64,000 nucleotides of DNA from Micromonospora_J zhanjiangensis (GTDB lineage Bacteria > Actinomycetota > Actinomycetes > Mycobacteriales > Micromonosporaceae): the NCBI RefSeq assembly GCF_042650605.1, contig NZ_JBHSBN010000014.1:62001-126000 (forward strand). Reading direction: 5' to 3'. The notes beneath the pieces were generated by a model. That model had not been told where the DNA came from, made no database searches, and saw only the letters and a program-made list of their open reading frames with translations. How positions within the stretch are numbered: position 1 is the first letter of the stretch; every line of letters starts with the position of its first letter. The position numbers and the translations under genes are program-made. This document shows, piece after piece, positions 23,232 to 32,409 of the stretch.

Positions 23232-24119
23232 ATGAGACTGGCGATATTTGACGAGACCCGCCTGGGAGCGGTGGTGGCCGGCGGCGTCGTCGACGTCACC
23301 GCCGCCCTGCCCTGGGCGTACGACCCGGATCCGGCGACCGCCGGGTGGTGGCGGCGACTGTGCGGCGAATTCGACGAGGTCCGGGACCGGCTGGCGGCCG
23401 CGGCCCGGGACGGTGAGCCGGTGCCGTTGGACCGGGTACGGCTGCGGGCGCCGGTGCTCAACCCGTCCAAGCTGCTCGCGGCGGCGTCGAACTACGCCGA
23501 CCACGTCGCGGAGATGCACGGCGTGCAGGAGCGGACGCTCGGCCGGGTCGAGCACTGGATGATGGACTTCGACGTGTTCCTCAAGGCGCCGTCGTCGGTG
23601 ATCGGCCCGGCCGACGACATCGTGCTGCCGCCCGCCGTGCTCGCGGCCGGGCACGAGGTGCACCACGAGTCGGAACTGGTCGTCGTGATCGGTCGGGGCG
23701 GTCGGGACATCCCGGAGTCGGCCGCGCTGGAGCACGTCTTCGGCTACGCGATCGGACTGGACATCACGGTACGTAGTGACGGCGACCGATCCCGCCGGAA
23801 GAGCTACGACACCTTCAGTCCGATCGGCCCGTGGGTCACCACCGCCGACGAGGCGGGTGACCCGGCCGACTTCGACATCGAGCTGACCTGTTCCGGGCAG
23901 CCGCGCCAGAAGGTGAACACGGCCGCCCTGATCACCCCGGTTCCCGCCATCATCGCGTACGCGTCGTCGGTGATGACGCTGGTCCCGGGGGACGTCATCT
24001 TCACCGGGGCGCCGCCCGGCGTCGGTCCGATCGTGGCCGGTGACGTGCTCGACACCTCGATCAGCCGGCTCGGCGAGATGCGCATACAGGTCAAACAGCC
24101 CACGTTTCCACAATATTAA
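23232..24119 (+). CDS. FAH-family hydrolase 1
   Basis: 295-residue fumarylacetoacetate-hydrolase family protein. KLLAAASNYADHVAEM opens the catalytic domain; metal-site acidic residues lie in HESELVVVIG and IGLDITVRS, and the end has PGDVIFTGAPPGVGPI. It is expected to hydrolyse fumarylpyruvate or maleylpyruvate, or a substituted analogue, to pyruvate and a dicarboxylic acid. It has its own AGGAA site before ATG 23232. It is paired with dioxygenase 1; the second FAH at 33.5 kb is clearly different in sequence and shorter. A decarboxylase or isomerase role is also known in this family. Confidence 0.88.
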   Translation: MRLAIFDETRLGAVVAGGVVDVTAALPWAYDPDPATAGWWRRLCGEFDEVRDRLAAAARDGEPVPLDRVRLRAPVLNPSKLLAAASNYADHVAEMHGVQERTLGRVEHWMMDFDVFLKAPSSVIGPADDIVLPPAVLAAGHEVHHESELVVVIGRGGRDIPESAALEHVFGYAIGLDITVRSDGDRSRRKSYDTFSPIGPWVTTADEAGDPADFDIELTCSGQPRQKVNTAALITPVPAIIAYASSVMTLVPGDVIFTGAPPGVGPIVAGDVLDTSISRLGEMRIQVKQPTFPQY

Positions 24120-24216
24120 TTCCGTGTGAAGGAATCGTTATCCCAAAGAGTTCCACACACTGGACAGTCCCGATAAGCCCTGCTTACCGTACGTCACACT
24201 CCACCGGAGGACCCCC

Positions 24217-25176
24217 ATGCGAAAGATCGTTTCCGCTGTCGTCGCCGCGGCGATGACAGCCGTGTTCGCCGCCGGCTGCGGCGGCGGTAGCGGTGAGACC
24301 AGCGGTGGCCTCACCACCGTCAAGGTCGGCATCGTGCCGTTCTCGCCCAACGCCGTCCTGTTCCACGCGATGGACGGCGGCATCTTCGCCAAGCACGGCC
24401 TGAAGGTCACCACCGTCTCGGCCGCCGCGCCCACCCCGATCGTCGCCGCGATGGTCAGCGGCCAGCAGCAGTTCGGCTTCGTCACCACCCCGGTGCTGCT
24501 GAACGTCAACGCCGAGGGCACCGCCGTCAAGTGCGTGTCGCCGGTCGACGGCCAGATCAGCAAGGACCGCGACGCCAGCGCCCTGGTCGCCTCCGCCAAG
24601 AGCGGCATCACCGACATCAAGGGCCTCGCCGGCAAGAAGGTCGCGGTCGTCCAGCTGTCCAGCATCAACCTGATCGGCGCCAAGAAGCTCGCCGAGCAGG
24701 CCGGCGTGACGAACATCGAGTGGGTCGCCATCCCGTTCCCGCAGATGCCCCAGGCCCTCGCCGACGGCCGGGTGGACGGCGCGGTCGTCACCTCGCCGTA
24801 CCTGGACACGGCGGTGGCGGCGGGGGCGAAGAAGCTCGCCTACCCCAGCTCCCAGCTGTGGCCGGAGGGCACCATCTACTGCTACGGCGCCACCGACAAG
24901 TACCTGCAGGAGCACCCGGACGTGGCGAAGAAGTTCCACGACGCGATGACCGAGGCGATCCAGTACGGCAAGGACCACGAGGCCGAGATCAAGAAGACGC
25001 TGGAGACGTACCTGAAGCTGTCGCCGGAGGAGGCGCAGAAGCAGATCCTGCCCACCAACTACGTACCCGAGATCAACGTGCCGTCCATCGCCAGCATCCA
25101 GGACGTGATGGCCCAGCAGGGCTCGGTCAAGAAGAAGGTCGACCCCAAGGACCTCGTCTGGACCCCCCAGGGCTGA
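24217..25176 (+). CDS. ABC substrate-binding lipoprotein (NMT1/SsuA-like)
   Basis: 319-residue lipoprotein with an AAG-C lipobox at Cys21. The mature protein is a periplasmic-binding fold of the NMT1/THI5/SsuA type, seen in KVGIVPFSPNAVLFHAMDGGIFAKHGL and AAMVSGQQQFGFVTTPVLL. This class captures sulphonates, nitrate, thiamine precursors, phthalate and other aromatic acids. It follows a 97-bp gap with GGAGG before the ATG, so it may have its own promoter. It belongs with the two permeases and ATPase downstream, split from them by the aldehyde dehydrogenase gene. Confidence 0.92.
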   Translation: MRKIVSAVVAAAMTAVFAAGCGGGSGETSGGLTTVKVGIVPFSPNAVLFHAMDGGIFAKHGLKVTTVSAAAPTPIVAAMVSGQQQFGFVTTPVLLNVNAEGTAVKCVSPVDGQISKDRDASALVASAKSGITDIKGLAGKKVAVVQLSSINLIGAKKLAEQAGVTNIEWVAIPFPQMPQALADGRVDGAVVTSPYLDTAVAAGAKKLAYPSSQLWPEGTIYCYGATDKYLQEHPDVAKKFHDAMTEAIQYGKDHEAEIKKTLETYLKLSPEEAQKQILPTNYVPEINVPSIASIQDVMAQQGSVKKKVDPKDLVWTPQG

Positions 25177-25217
25177 ACCCGTCCCCGTCCCGCGCCTCGG
25201 AAAGTGGAGGGCACGCC

Positions 25218-26705
25218 ATGAGTCAACTGGTCAGCACGGACCGCGCGGCCGTCGTCGTCGCCGGCAAACCGGTGGCCTCGCAGTTCCAGCCGGTGCACAA
25301 CCCGGCCCGTACCGACGAGGTCGTCGGTGAGGTCGCCGTCGGCACCGCGGCGCACGTCGAGCGGGCCGTCGCCGCAGCGGCGGACGCCTTCCCCGGCTGG
25401 TCGGCGACCCCGGCAACGCGCCGCGCCGAGCTGCTGCTGGCGGCGGCGGACGACCTCGCCGACCACGTCGACGAGCTGGCCACCCTGCTCACCCGGGAGC
25501 AGGGCAAGGTGCGCTGGGAGTCGATGATCGACGTCGGCGGCGCGGCGAAGATCCTGCGGTACTACACCGGCCTGGCCGACCGGCTCGCCGCCGACGAGGT
25601 GTTCCGCCGGGACGACCGTGGCACGGTCCACCTCGGCCGCCGGCCGGTCGGCGTCACCGGCATCATCGTTCCCTGGAACAGCCCCGTCTACCTGGCCTTC
25701 CTCGGCCTCGCGCCGGCCCTGCTGGCCGGCAACACGGTGGTCGTCAAACCCTCGGAGTACGCCCCGCTCGCCCTCGGGCGGGTCCTGGACGTGCTCGCGG
25801 CGCACCTGCCGCCCGGCGTGGTCAACACCGTGCCGGGCGGGGCCGAGGCGGGCTCGGCCCTCGTGGCGCACCCCCGGGTCCGCAAGGTGTTCTTCACCGG
25901 CAGCACGGCGACCGGGCAGCAGGTGATGCGGGGCGCCGCCGGCAACCTGAAGAATCTCAGCCTCGAACTCGGCGGCAACGACCCGGCGATCGTGCTGCCC
26001 AGCGCCCGGGTCGACGACCGGCTCGTCGACGAACTGGTCCGCGCCGTGTTCACCCTCAGCGGCCAGATCTGCTTCGACGTCAAGCGGATCTACGTGCACC
26101 GGTCGCGCTACGCCGACTTCGTCGAGCGGTACCTCGACGCGGTCGACCGCATCGTCGTCGGGGACGGACTCGACCCGGCCAGCACGATCGGCCCGGTCAA
26201 CAACCGGCCGCAGTTCGAGCGGGTCCGGGACCTGATCGAGCGGACCCGGGCGGCGGGCGCGACGGTGCGTACCGTCGGCCGCAAGCTCGACCCGGAGGGC
26301 TGGGACCGGGGCCTGTTCCTGCTGCCCTCGGTGGTCACCGACGTCGAACCGGGTGCCGAGATCGTCGGCTGCGAACAGTTCGGCCCGGTCGTCCCGGTGC
26401 TGCCGTACGACACCGACGAGCAGGTGGTGGCGTACGCCAACGACACCGAGTTCGGCCTGAGCGCCTCGGTCTGGGGCGAGGACCGGGAGCACGCGCTCAG
26501 CGTGGCCCGGCGGCTGGAGTGCGGCAGCGTGTTCCTCAACGTGCACCGGCTGGGCGCGTCCGACATGACGATGCCGTTCGGTGGTTTCAAGGGCAGCGGG
26601 ATCGGCCGCGGGCACGGGATGTACTCGCTGGACGCGTGCACCGAGTTGCAGGTCATCGCCGACTACGTGGACGTGTCGGGGTTCCCCGGCCCGCCGCCGA
26701 GCTGA
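25218..26705 (+). CDS. NAD(P)+-dependent aldehyde dehydrogenase
   Basis: 495-residue ALDH superfamily enzyme. IIVPWNSPVYLAFLGLAPALLAGN and VKPSE bind the cofactor; LELGGND holds the general-base Glu; the catalytic Cys is in SGQICFDVKR; EQFGPVVPV is near the end. ATG 25218 has GGAGG. It is embedded inside the ABC importer operon and followed 18 bp later by permease 1. With the ThDP decarboxylase downstream it would oxidise an aromatic aldehyde to the benzoate, which the monooxygenases then hydroxylate. The substrate assignment is inference. Confidence 0.92.
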   Translation: MSQLVSTDRAAVVVAGKPVASQFQPVHNPARTDEVVGEVAVGTAAHVERAVAAAADAFPGWSATPATRRAELLLAAADDLADHVDELATLLTREQGKVRWESMIDVGGAAKILRYYTGLADRLAADEVFRRDDRGTVHLGRRPVGVTGIIVPWNSPVYLAFLGLAPALLAGNTVVVKPSEYAPLALGRVLDVLAAHLPPGVVNTVPGGAEAGSALVAHPRVRKVFFTGSTATGQQVMRGAAGNLKNLSLELGGNDPAIVLPSARVDDRLVDELVRAVFTLSGQICFDVKRIYVHRSRYADFVERYLDAVDRIVVGDGLDPASTIGPVNNRPQFERVRDLIERTRAAGATVRTVGRKLDPEGWDRGLFLLPSVVTDVEPGAEIVGCEQFGPVVPVLPYDTDEQVVAYANDTEFGLSASVWGEDREHALSVARRLECGSVFLNVHRLGASDMTMPFGGFKGSGIGRGHGMYSLDACTELQVIADYVDVSGFPGPPPS

Positions 26706-26723
26706 GAAGGGGAGGTCCCCGGG

Positions 26724-27524
26724 ATGCACGTACTGGACGCCAGGTGGTTCCGGCTGGCCGCGAAGGTCGCGGTCTTCGCCGTCGCGCTCGGCGCGTGGCA
26801 GCTGCTGACCACCACCGGAGTGCTCTCCACCGACTCGTTCCCGACGATGGCCGACACGGTGACCGAGCTGGGCCGCCAGCTCGGCTCGGCGGAGCTGTGG
26901 CTCGCGGTCGGGCAGACCCTGCGGGGCTGGGGCCTGGGCCTGCTGATCGGCGGGTCGCTGGCGATCGCCACCGGCACGCTGCTGGGCTTGAACCGGTTCG
27001 CGTACCGCAGCGTGATCCCGGTGATCGAGTTCCTCAAGACCGTACCGGCGATCGCGATCCTGCCGCTGGCGGTCGTCGTGTTCGGCCCGACGCCGGAGAT
27101 GAAGGTGTTCATCGTCGCGTTCGGCGTCTTCTGGCCGTTGACGATCCAGGCCATCTACGGCGCCCGGGCGGTCGACCCGGTGGTCCGGGACACCGCCACG
27201 GCCATGCAGCTTCGCGGCGCGCGCCGGTTCGCGACGGTCACCCTGCCCAGCGCCGCGCCGTTCCTGGCCACCGGGATCCGGGTGGCCGCGGCGGTGGGCC
27301 TCATCCTGGCGGTGATCGCCGAGCTGATCGGCGGCTCGACCGGGCTGGGCCTGAGCATCCTGACCGCCGAGAACGCCGGCCCGAGTCAACTCCCCGCGAT
27401 GTACGCGTTCATCCTCGTCACCGGGATCACCGGTGTCGTGGTGACCGCGCTGTTCACCGCGATCGAGCGGCGGCTGCTGCACTGGCACGAGAGCCAGCGC
27501 AACGCCGCCGGGAAGGCGGCCTGA
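26724..27524 (+). CDS. ABC transporter permease 1 (SsuC/TauC-like)
   Basis: 266-residue inner-membrane permease with six helices and a cytoplasmic coupling loop ATAMQLRGARRFATVTLPSAAP. It belongs to the nitrate/sulphonate/taurine-type permease class. GGGGAGG precedes the start. A second, paralogous permease begins two bases after its stop, so the channel is probably a heterodimer. It works with the lipoprotein at 24.2 kb and the ATPase at 28.7 kb. Confidence 0.92.
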   Translation: MHVLDARWFRLAAKVAVFAVALGAWQLLTTTGVLSTDSFPTMADTVTELGRQLGSAELWLAVGQTLRGWGLGLLIGGSLAIATGTLLGLNRFAYRSVIPVIEFLKTVPAIAILPLAVVVFGPTPEMKVFIVAFGVFWPLTIQAIYGARAVDPVVRDTATAMQLRGARRFATVTLPSAAPFLATGIRVAAAVGLILAVIAELIGGSTGLGLSILTAENAGPSQLPAMYAFILVTGITGVVVTALFTAIERRLLHWHESQRNAAGKAA

Positions 27525-27525
27525 C

Positions 27526-28671
27526 ATGACCACCGGCCAACGACCGGACCTGGCGACGCCGGCACGGACCGACCCGCCGCGGCGACCTCCGACCGTCGTA
27601 CCCGATCCCGATCCCGATTCCGGCCCGGAGCCCGCCGGCGGTCCGGACCGGGCCCCCGACGCGGCCCCGGCCGGCAGCACGGCCCCGGCCGGCAGCACGG
27701 CCCCGGCCGGCAGCGCGGCCCCGGCCGGCAGCGCGGCCCCGGCCGGCAGCGCGGCCCCGGCCGGCAGCACGGCCCCGGCCGGCAGCACGGCCCCGGCCGG
27801 CAGCACGGCCCCGGCCGGCAGCGCGGCCCAGGTACGCACCACCGGCCCGGTCCCCGGGACCGAGCCGGTGGCCCGGCGGTCCCCGGGCGCGTCGGTGGCG
27901 AGCCGGGCCTGGAACGTCATCTCCCGGGTGTGGTTCTTCGCCGCCGCCCTCGTCCTGTGGTGGGTGCTGTCGGCCGACAGCACGTCGACGTTCTTCCCAC
28001 CGTTGCGGGACATCGTGACCCGGCTGTACGAGCTGTGGATCGTCGGCGACACCAAGCGGATGCTGTGGCCGAGCCTGGCCCACTTCGCCATCGGGTACGG
28101 CACCGCAGGCGTGCTCGGTGTGCTGCTGGGTGCCCTGCTGTGGCGGTTCCGGCGGACCAACGACGCCGTGTCGCCGCTGCTGTACTTCGTCTACGTCATC
28201 CCGGCGCCGGCGATCCTGCCGGCGGTCATCGCGGTGATGGGCATCGAGTCCGGAATGAAGATCACCATCATCGTGCTGGCCGCGATCTGGCCCACCCTGC
28301 TGAACACGATCGACGGCATGCGCGGCATCGACCCGATCAAACTGGATACCGCCAAGGTGCTGCACATGTCGCCGCTGCACACCGTCCGGTCGGTGGTGCT
28401 GCCCGGCGCCCTGCCGCAGATCATGGCGGGCCTGCGGCACAGCCTGCAGATCGCCGTGATCATGATGGTGGTCAGCGAACTGGTCGCCTCCACCTCGGGC
28501 ATCGGCTTCTTCATCCTCGACGCCCAGCAGCGGTTCGCGTTCACCGACATGTGGACCGGCGTGGTCGTGCTGGCCCTGATCGGCAGTGCCCTGACGTTCC
28601 TGTTCATCGCGGTCGAGCGGGTCGTGCTCGCCTGGTACATCGGCGCCCGCGCCGTCGAAGAGAAGGGTTGA
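27526..28671 (+). CDS. ABC transporter permease 2 with repeat-rich N-terminus
   Basis: 381-residue permease of the same class as permease 1. It carries an extra cytoplasmic N-terminal tail of about 125 residues rich in Pro, Ala, Gly and Asp, including nine PAGS(T/A)A units. The membrane domain starts near RAWNVISRVWFFAAALVLWW, and the coupling loop is KVLHMSPLHTVRSVVLPGALPQ. The usual family length is about 260, so the tail is an addition. The ATG at 27526 lies two bases after the permease 1 stop; a later start would lack a ribosome site. Confidence 0.9.
   Translation: MTTGQRPDLATPARTDPPRRPPTVVPDPDPDSGPEPAGGPDRAPDAAPAGSTAPAGSTAPAGSAAPAGSAAPAGSAAPAGSTAPAGSTAPAGSTAPAGSAAQVRTTGPVPGTEPVARRSPGASVASRAWNVISRVWFFAAALVLWWVLSADSTSTFFPPLRDIVTRLYELWIVGDTKRMLWPSLAHFAIGYGTAGVLGVLLGALLWRFRRTNDAVSPLLYFVYVIPAPAILPAVIAVMGIESGMKITIIVLAAIWPTLLNTIDGMRGIDPIKLDTAKVLHMSPLHTVRSVVLPGALPQIMAGLRHSLQIAVIMMVVSELVASTSGIGFFILDAQQRFAFTDMWTGVVVLALIGSALTFLFIAVERVVLAWYIGARAVEEKG
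27661..27829 (+). repeat. 15-bp minisatellite in ABC permease 2
   Basis: About 11 contiguous copies (nine complete PAGSx pentapeptide units plus partial flanks) of a 15-bp unit close to GGCAGCACGGCCCCG. Copies alternate between ACG and GCG at one codon (Thr or Ala) in blocks of three. The frame is preserved. It encodes a flexible cytoplasmic tail. Copy number probably varies between strains. Confidence 0.9.
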
Positions 28672-28675
28672 GGAC

Positions 28676-29485
28676 ATGTCGCAACCACAGACGAGCACGG
28701 GGGGCGGCACCGTGGCCGACCAACCCGTACTGGCGATCCGCGATCTGCGGAAGGTCTACAACGCCGGCCGGCCCGACGAGCGCGAGGCGGTCGCGGACGT
28801 GTCGTTCGAGGTCAACCGGGGTGACTTCGTCTGCGTCGTGGGACCCAGCGGCGCCGGCAAGACCACCCTGCTGCGCTGCCTCAGCGGTCTGCTGCCGGCC
28901 ACCACCGGCGAGGTGCTGTTCGAGGGTACGCCGCTGCGCCGCGTCCCGGACCGGCTCAGCGTGGTCTTCCAGGACTACAGCCGGTCGCTGTTCCCCTGGC
29001 TCACCGTGCCTGGCAACGTCGCCGTACCGCTCAAGGTCGCCGGCTACGACCGGCAGCGGCGCCGGCAGCGGGTGGACGAGGTGCTGCACGCGGTCGGGCT
29101 CGGCGACGTCGGCCGGCGCTACCCGTGGCAGCTCTCCGGCGGCATGCAGCAGCGGGTGGCGATCGCCCGGGCGCTGGTGCAGCAACCCGACCTGATCCTG
29201 ATGGACGAACCGTTCGCGTCCGTCGACGCGCAGACCCGCTTCGACCTGGAGGACCTGATCCTGCGGGTACGCAGCGAGTACAACGTCACCGTCGTGCTGG
29301 TCACCCACGACATCGACGAGGCGGTCTACCTGGCCGACCGGGTGGTCGTGCTGTCCAGCCCGCCGAGCGTGGTCAAGGAGATCGTCGACATCCCGCTGGA
29401 CCGGCCCCGCAACCAGCTCACCACCCGCTCCAGCGAGGTCTTCGGCCGACTCCGTCGGCACCTGCTCGAACTGGTCACCGGATGA
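28676..29485 (+). CDS. ABC transporter ATPase (SsuB/TauB-like)
   Basis: 269-residue nucleotide-binding subunit with Walker A GPSGAGKTTLL, signature LSGGMQQR, Walker B LILMDEPFASVD and switch His in VTHDIDEAVYLADR. It is typical of nitrate/sulphonate/aromatic-acid importers. The ATG has GAGGA upstream, four bases after the permease 2 stop. Its own stop overlaps the ThDP enzyme start (ATGA), physically tying import to catabolism. Confidence 0.95.
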   Translation: MSQPQTSTGGGTVADQPVLAIRDLRKVYNAGRPDEREAVADVSFEVNRGDFVCVVGPSGAGKTTLLRCLSGLLPATTGEVLFEGTPLRRVPDRLSVVFQDYSRSLFPWLTVPGNVAVPLKVAGYDRQRRRQRVDEVLHAVGLGDVGRRYPWQLSGGMQQRVAIARALVQQPDLILMDEPFASVDAQTRFDLEDLILRVRSEYNVTVVLVTHDIDEAVYLADRVVVLSSPPSVVKEIVDIPLDRPRNQLTTRSSEVFGRLRRHLLELVTG

Positions 29486-31125
29486 CGACGGACGAGAAAC
29501 CGGCGGTGTCCCGGCCGGTCGCCGACGCGCTGCTGGACGTACTCCGGGCCTGGGACGTGCGGCACATCTTCACCTGCCCCGGCAGCACCGAGGCCGCCGT
29601 CCTGGACGCGCTGGTGGTCCGGGACGACCTCGACCTGGTCCTGACCACCCACGAGGGGGTCACGGTCTCCATCGCCGACGGGCTGTCCCGGGCCACCCGG
29701 GGCCCCAGCGTGGCCTACCTGCACGCCAACGTCGGCCTGACCAACGGGCTGAGCAACCTGTACGCCGCGCAGCTCGCCTACTCGCCGGTGGTGGTGCTCA
29801 ACGGCCTGAAGGCCAGCTCGATCCAGGCGCACGGCGGCTTCACCACCGGCCGGCGGATGCGCGACCTGGTCCACCAGTACGTCAAGTCGGACTGGCAGTC
29901 GCTGACCGCGGACGCCATCGGAGAGGACGTCAACCGGGCGTTCCGGACCGCGGTGACCGAGCCGGCCGGGCCGGTCTGGGTGGGCCTGAGCCAGGACCTG
30001 ACCGAGCAGGAGACCACCGCGACCGTGCCCCCGGTCGCCGGGTTCCGGTTCGACTCGCGGACCGCGCCGTCACCGGCGGGGCTCGCCGAGGCCGCCAGGC
30101 TGCTGGCCGAGGCACGCCGACCGGTGCTGGTCGCCGGCAGCGAACTGGCCCGGGTCGGCGCGATCGACGCCCTGGTGCGGCTGAGCGAGAAGCTGGGCGT
30201 ACCGGTGCTGCACGAGGACCGGCGCGGCCTGGAACGGCCGGGTTTCCCCACCGACCATCCGCACTTCCACGGGCAGTACACCCCGCAGCACCCGCTGGTC
30301 GCCGAGGCCGACCTGCTGGTCTTCCTCGGCGCGCGGCTGTTCAACGAGTTCGAGACGCCCCGGACGCCGCAGCTCCCGCCGGGCGTACGGGTGGTGCACG
30401 GGCACACCGACCCGCAGCACGTCGCCGCGATCCACGGCGTCGACGTCGGGCTGGTCGGCGACCAGCGACTGCTCGTCGAGGCGTTGCTGGACGCCGTCCC
30501 GCCGCCGACCGGGCCGCGGCCCGTCCCGCCGTACGCGCCGGATCCGCAGCCCGCTCCCGCCCGCGCCGCCGCCGGTGGCCGGCTGCGGGCCGCGGAGGTG
30601 GTGGACGTGGTGACCGACGCGCTGCGCGGTGCCGCCCTGGTCGGCGACGCCACCACCGCCGGCGGCGTGCTGCAGCAGCGGGCCGAGCAACGCGGCGGCG
30701 ACGACTACTTCGTCTCCACCTCCGGCTCGCTCGGCTGGGGGATGGGCGCGGCGCTCGGCGTCAAGCTCGGACTGCCGCACCGGCGGGTGGCGGCGGTCCT
30801 CGGCGACGGCGTGTTCCAGTTCGGGATGCCGGCGCTCTGGACGGCGGCCCAGCGGCGCATCCCGGTCACCTACGTGGTGCTCAACAACGAGCGGTACGCC
30901 GCCGTCGGTGCCGCGCTGCGCCGGTTCGGCGGGCAGGCCGTACGCCGCGACCGGTGGCCGGGCACCGACATCGCCGGCCCGAACATCGCCGACATCAGCA
31001 GCGGCTTCGGGGTCCCCGGCCAGCGGGTCGACTCGCTGCGCGACCTCCGCGAGCGCCTGGACGCGGCGCGCGCGGTCGAGCATCCCACCCTCATCGAGGT
31101 GATGACCGCCACCGACGAGTTCTGA
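29482..31125 (+). CDS. ThDP-dependent decarboxylase/lyase (benzoylformate decarboxylase-like)
   Basis: 547-residue thiamine-diphosphate enzyme with the three domains of the acetolactate synthase/benzoylformate decarboxylase family. The activating Glu58 is in TTHEGVTVSIADG; the ThDP/Mg motif runs GDGVFQFGMPALW through LNNERY. FAD-site and ALS-specific features are weak, so a 2-keto acid decarboxylase or carboligase is likelier than acetolactate synthase. Coupled by ATGA to the ABC ATPase. In this context an aroylformate to aromatic aldehyde step, followed by the ALDH at 25.2 kb, would make sense. Confidence 0.85.
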   Translation: MTTDEKPAVSRPVADALLDVLRAWDVRHIFTCPGSTEAAVLDALVVRDDLDLVLTTHEGVTVSIADGLSRATRGPSVAYLHANVGLTNGLSNLYAAQLAYSPVVVLNGLKASSIQAHGGFTTGRRMRDLVHQYVKSDWQSLTADAIGEDVNRAFRTAVTEPAGPVWVGLSQDLTEQETTATVPPVAGFRFDSRTAPSPAGLAEAARLLAEARRPVLVAGSELARVGAIDALVRLSEKLGVPVLHEDRRGLERPGFPTDHPHFHGQYTPQHPLVAEADLLVFLGARLFNEFETPRTPQLPPGVRVVHGHTDPQHVAAIHGVDVGLVGDQRLLVEALLDAVPPPTGPRPVPPYAPDPQPAPARAAAGGRLRAAEVVDVVTDALRGAALVGDATTAGGVLQQRAEQRGGDDYFVSTSGSLGWGMGAALGVKLGLPHRRVAAVLGDGVFQFGMPALWTAAQRRIPVTYVVLNNERYAAVGAALRRFGGQAVRRDRWPGTDIAGPNIADISSGFGVPGQRVDSLRDLRERLDAARAVEHPTLIEVMTATDEF

Positions 31126-31155
31126 CCGGAGCCGTCCGTTCGACCGGGGAGTGAC

Positions 31156-32409
31156 ATGTCCAATCGCATGGCCGGCGAGGTCGCCGTCGTCGGCGCAGGG
31201 ATCGGCGGGCTGGTGCTCGCGCTGGAACTGCACGACGCCGGGATCCCGTGCCGGATCTACGAGGCGGTGCCGGAGATCCGCCCACTCGGGGTCGGCATCA
31301 ACATTCTGCCGCACGCCACCGGGATCCTGGCCCGGCTCGGCCTGACCGACGACCTGGCCCGGGTCGCGGTGACCACCCGGGAGTCGGCCTTCTTCAACCG
31401 GTTCGGCCAGCTCATCCACCGGGAGCCGGCCGGCCGGTACGCGGGGCACGAGCACCCGCAGTTCTCCGTGCACCGCGGCGACCTGCAACGGGTCCTGCTC
31501 GACGCGGTGCGCGCGCGGCTCGGCCCGGACGCGGTCCGGCTCGACCACCGCTGCGTCGGGTTCGACCAGGACCGGGACGGCGTACGGCTGCGGTTCCGCC
31601 GCTCCGGCGACGGCGCGTCGCTGCCGGACGTGCCGGCGGCCCTGCTGGTCGGCTGCGACGGCATCCACTCGGCCGTCCGGGCCCAGCTGCACCCGGGGGA
31701 GGGGGAGCCGCGCTACAGCGGGGTGAACATGTGGCGGGGGACGACGGTGGCGCCGCCGATCCTGACCGGCGCCAGCATGGTCCGGGCCGGCTGGCTCAGC
31801 CACGGCAAGCTGGTCGTCTACCCCATCCGTCGGGACGTCGACGGGCACGGCAACCAACTGGTCAACTGGGTCGCCGAACTGGAGACGCCGCGGCACGGCC
31901 GACGCGACTGGGGGCGCCCCGGCCGGATCGAGGACTTCATCGGTGCCTTCGCCGACTGGCACTTCGACTGGCTGGACGTCGCCGCGCTGCTGCGCGGCAC
32001 CGAGCGGGTGCTCGAATACCCGATGGTCGACCAGGACCCGCTGGACCGGTGGACGGTCGGCCGGGTGACCCTGCTCGGCGACGCGGCCCACCCGATGGTG
32101 CCGCGCGGCTCCAACGGTGCCGGCCAGGCGATCCTCGACGCCGCGGCGTTGCGCCGGTGCCTGTGCGCCGACGACGATCCGGAACGGGCCCTGCGGGCGT
32201 ACCAGGACGAGCGGCTGCCGGCCACCGCGCGGGTCGTGCGTACCAACCGCAGCACCCCGCCGGACATCATCCTCCGCGAGGTCTGGGCGCGCACCGGCGA
32301 CCGGCCGTTCGGCCGCGTCGAGGACGTCATCGGCCCGGACGAGCTGACGACCATCTCGCGCCGCTACGCCGAGGCCACCGGAAACCCGTCAGGAAGGACG
32401 AGTCATTGA
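31156..32409 (+). CDS. FAD-dependent aromatic monooxygenase 2 (PhzS-like)
   Basis: 417-residue flavoprotein hydroxylase. GAGIGGLVLALELHDAG holds the dinucleotide fold; VGCDGIHSAVRAQLHP is the DG motif; GDAAHPMVPRGSNGAGQAILD is the GD motif, in the form typical of PhzS-like flavin-dependent oxidoreductases. The C-terminus NRSTPPDIILREV also fits. It probably hydroxylates or oxidatively decarboxylates an aromatic acid to feed dioxygenase 2, whose TTG start overlaps this stop. 3-Hydroxybenzoate 6-hydroxylase activity is a reasonable guess. Confidence 0.88.
   Translation: MSNRMAGEVAVVGAGIGGLVLALELHDAGIPCRIYEAVPEIRPLGVGINILPHATGILARLGLTDDLARVAVTTRESAFFNRFGQLIHREPAGRYAGHEHPQFSVHRGDLQRVLLDAVRARLGPDAVRLDHRCVGFDQDRDGVRLRFRRSGDGASLPDVPAALLVGCDGIHSAVRAQLHPGEGEPRYSGVNMWRGTTVAPPILTGASMVRAGWLSHGKLVVYPIRRDVDGHGNQLVNWVAELETPRHGRRDWGRPGRIEDFIGAFADWHFDWLDVAALLRGTERVLEYPMVDQDPLDRWTVGRVTLLGDAAHPMVPRGSNGAGQAILDAAALRRCLCADDDPERALRAYQDERLPATARVVRTNRSTPPDIILREVWARTGDRPFGRVEDVIGPDELTTISRRYAEATGNPSGRTSH

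Noticed and set aside
27661..27829. Possible CRISPR array
   Set aside because: Contiguous 15-bp units without spacers, in frame within a gene; it is a coding minisatellite.
25059..28160. 1033-residue minus-strand open frame
   Set aside because: Antisense of the ALDH and permease genes in high-GC DNA; the tandem repeats and composition follow the minisatellite on the other strand.
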